Source: an uncultured Alphaproteobacteria bacterium
Lineage (GTDB): Bacteria > Pseudomonadota > Alphaproteobacteria > Puniceispirillales > Puniceispirillaceae
Direction: 5' to 3'
DNA length: 17,315 bases
Assembly: GCA_937924895.1 (NCBI GenBank)
Contig: CALEYP010000117.1
Location: 1 to 17,315 of the forward strand
The stretch's first letter is position 1; each line of letters begins with the position of its first letter. Positions 16,354-17,315 of the stretch are shown here, piece after piece. The notes under the pieces were generated by a model. That model saw nothing but the letters and a program-made list of their open reading frames with translations, was not told the origin of the DNA and ran no database searches. Position numbers and translations under genes: made by a program.

Positions 16354-17007
16354 CTATGTGATTTGCTCAGGAAATTTTTGGTCGAGGCGTATAATTTGGC
16401 TTTCAAAAGCGGCAATCGCTGATGCCTCAGGAATATTATGACCGCATCTAGCCAAAAAATTAGCTAGCATACGATAGCCTCCGACTGATGCGATGCTCTC
16501 AGGATGAAACTGCACGCCATGGACATCTTCTGATTTATGAGAGAGCCCCATAATTAATCCATCAGATGTGCGGGCAGTGACCTCTAAGCAATCTGGTAAT
16601 TGGTCTGGTACTGCACATAAAGAATGGTAGCGCGTAACAGGAATATTTTGTTCAACCCCTTCAAATACACCGGTGCCCTCATGTGAGATAAGAGATAATT
16701 TGCCGTGAACAGGCGGGTCAACACGCATCAAAGTGCCGCCATGCGCCATGCAAATAGCCTGCATCCCCAAACATACACCAAATACCGGGATAGTGCCGCT
16801 CGCTTTCTTGATAAGCTCTAGGATAACACCGGAATCTTCTGGCGATCCTGGGCCAGGAGAAATAATAAATCCCTGCGGCGCCATGTCGATAAATTCATCA
16901 GCCGTATAATCATCATTACGAATTGTTTTCACCTCTGCCCCAAGATCTGACAGAAAATGCCATAAATTCCATGTGAAGCTGTCATAATTATCAACGAGGA
17001 TAAACAT
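16354..17007 (-). CDS. trpG: Anthranilate synthase glutamine amidotransferase subunit TrpG (possibly also PabA)
   Basis: Class I glutamine amidotransferase that supplies ammonia to the TrpE subunit for anthranilate formation. In some bacteria it also serves PabB in folate synthesis. The ATG at 17007 gives 217 residues beginning MFILVDNYDSFTWNL, the conserved N-terminus, with AAAGG 8 bases upstream. The frame is open to 17118, but those 37 codons show no family similarity. The catalytic triad is Cys79 (FGVCLGMQ), His168 and Glu170 (FHPES). PGPGSPED at 51-58 is the oxyanion-region loop. About 28 residues after LANFLARC form a tail longer than in most TrpG proteins. trpE is not within the window. 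It heads the trpG-trpD-trpC-moaC-moeA run. Confidence 0.94.
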   Translation of the reverse strand: MFILVDNYDSFTWNLWHFLSDLGAEVKTIRNDDYTADEFIDMAPQGFIISPGPGSPEDSGVILELIKKASGTIPVFGVCLGMQAICMAHGGTLMRVDPPVHGKLSLISHEGTGVFEGVEQNIPVTRYHSLCAVPDQLPDCLEVTARTSDGLIMGLSHKSEDVHGVQFHPESIASVGGYRMLANFLARCGHNIPEASAIAAFESQIIRLDQKFPEQIT

Positions 17008-17063
17008 CGATGTGCCTTTGCTATTGTGCCACTGATTTAAGGGTTCGTATCCTATGAGACAAA

Positions 17064-17098
17064 TGGGGAAATGGCTATCAGAAAAATGACATTCCCCA
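17064..17098 (-). other. Potential RNA hairpin in the trpG leader
   Basis: In the sense of the trpG transcript, TGGGGAATG pairs with CATTTCCCCA around a 16-base loop, giving nine pairs with a single bulged base. It ends 57 bases upstream of the trpG start. There is no U run after it, so it is not an intrinsic terminator. It is seen in one sequence only and a role is speculative. Confidence 0.35.
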
Positions 17099-17209
17099 CA
17101 AGTTTCAATACTCTCCATTTATGAGTTTAGGCTCTCTCATTTCGGTGTTTTGGATAAAAAAGCCCTCAATTTATATAAGGTAAAATAATACCATATTTTT
17201 ACATCATTG

Positions 17210-17236
17210 TTTTTTTTTTTTTTTTTAATTTTTTTT
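17210..17236. repeat. Homopolymer T tract (T17-AA-T8)
   Basis: Seventeen consecutive T at 17210-17226, then AA, then eight T at 17229-17236. In the trpG direction this is an A-tract block of the kind found in UP elements or bent DNA. Its length is exceptional for this window and its exact count may be unreliable in sequencing. Confidence 0.85.
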
Positions 17237-17256
17237 GAAAATTTAATTTTTTCAAA
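17234..17256. repeat. A/T-rich inverted repeat
   Basis: TTTGAAAA at 17234-17241 and TTTTCAAA at 17249-17256 are perfect inverted copies around a 7-base loop. Only one G-C pair stabilises the stem, and the surrounding composition makes a chance match easy. It adjoins the T runs. Confidence 0.4.
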
Positions 17257-17315
17257 TGTAGGTTACGTATTTTATTACTTCATAAAATTTTTTCTTTTAT
17301 GTGGTTTTTATTAAA

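Larger units (their letters stand above)
17008..17315 (-). other. Leader and A+T-rich non-coding spacer upstream of trpG
   Basis: No gene is supported here. The half nearer trpG (17008-17160) has ordinary composition and holds an imperfect hairpin at 17064-17098 and a short reading frame at 17105-17140 (11 codons, no Trp). From 17161 to the edge, only about 25 of 155 bases are G or C by hand count. That part carries TATA-like elements near 17170-17190, a dyad GGTA-N6-TACC at 17179-17192, T17 and T8 runs and an 8-bp A/T hairpin. A trpG promoter is likely in this half, but I cannot pick it with confidence. Confidence 0.55.

Noticed and set aside
17008..17118. In-frame N-terminal extension of TrpG by 37 codons with a CxxC motif
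   Set aside because: The conserved TrpG N-terminus starts at 17007 with a good ribosome site. A 37-codon open stretch is easily due to chance, and the extension resembles nothing I know.
17121..17183. Plus-strand 20-codon reading frame in the spacer
   Set aside because: Very short, with no clear ribosome site and no homology recognised. It is expected by chance.
1..17315. Mobile element, prophage, CRISPR array, defence island, or tRNA/rRNA gene
   Set aside because: Nearly every base is accounted for by conserved housekeeping genes in a class-typical order. I saw no transposase, integrase, spaced direct repeats or tRNA-like folds on reading.

Overview
The window looks like ordinary chromosomal DNA of a free-living alphaproteobacterium of moderate G+C. 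The evidence is the gene order (bamA-ompH-lpxD-fabZ-lpxA-lpxI-lpxB, gltA, gltX, comEC, lexA, moeA, moaC, trpC, trpD, trpG), which is a class-typical arrangement as I recall it, the use of LpxI rather than LpxH, and a GTTC-N7-GTTC SOS box in front of lexA. A marine SAR116-like or related lineage is a guess from composition only.

Layout. (1) About 1-7119, plus strand: a tightly packed envelope operon. It holds the outer-membrane insertase BamA, a Skp/OmpH periplasmic chaperone, and the lipid A enzymes LpxD, LpxA, LpxI and LpxB, with the fatty-acid dehydratase FabZ between LpxD and LpxA. Gaps are at most 16 bases and one junction is an ATGA overlap. (2) 7118-7147: a strong symmetric hairpin with A and T tracts that can terminate transcription from both sides. 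(3) 7164-9939, minus strand: citrate synthase and glutamyl-tRNA synthetase. (4) 10069-12090, plus strand: ComEC, whose C-terminal domain is degenerate. (5) 12068-17007, minus strand, read right to left: trpG-trpD-trpC-moaC-moeA with gaps of 0 to 17 bases, then lexA with its own SOS-controlled promoter. lexA and comEC converge and overlap by 23 bp. (6) 17008-17315: non-coding leader and spacer upstream of trpG, becoming extremely A+T rich, with a T17 run.

Function. The left operon couples synthesis of the lipid A core with the machinery that inserts outer-membrane proteins. The right cluster makes tryptophan intermediates (TrpG with an absent TrpE makes anthranilate, then TrpD, then TrpC) and two enzymes of molybdenum cofactor synthesis, followed by the SOS repressor. 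trpE is not in the window.

I see no mobile element, CRISPR array, tRNA, rRNA or recognisable defence system, and no convincing new multi-gene system. The points worth a second look are the cysteine-bearing C-terminal domain of ComEC, the leader and A+T-rich spacer before trpG, the SOS-box architecture at lexA, and a few terminal oddities (BamA ending in Leu, the TrpG tail).
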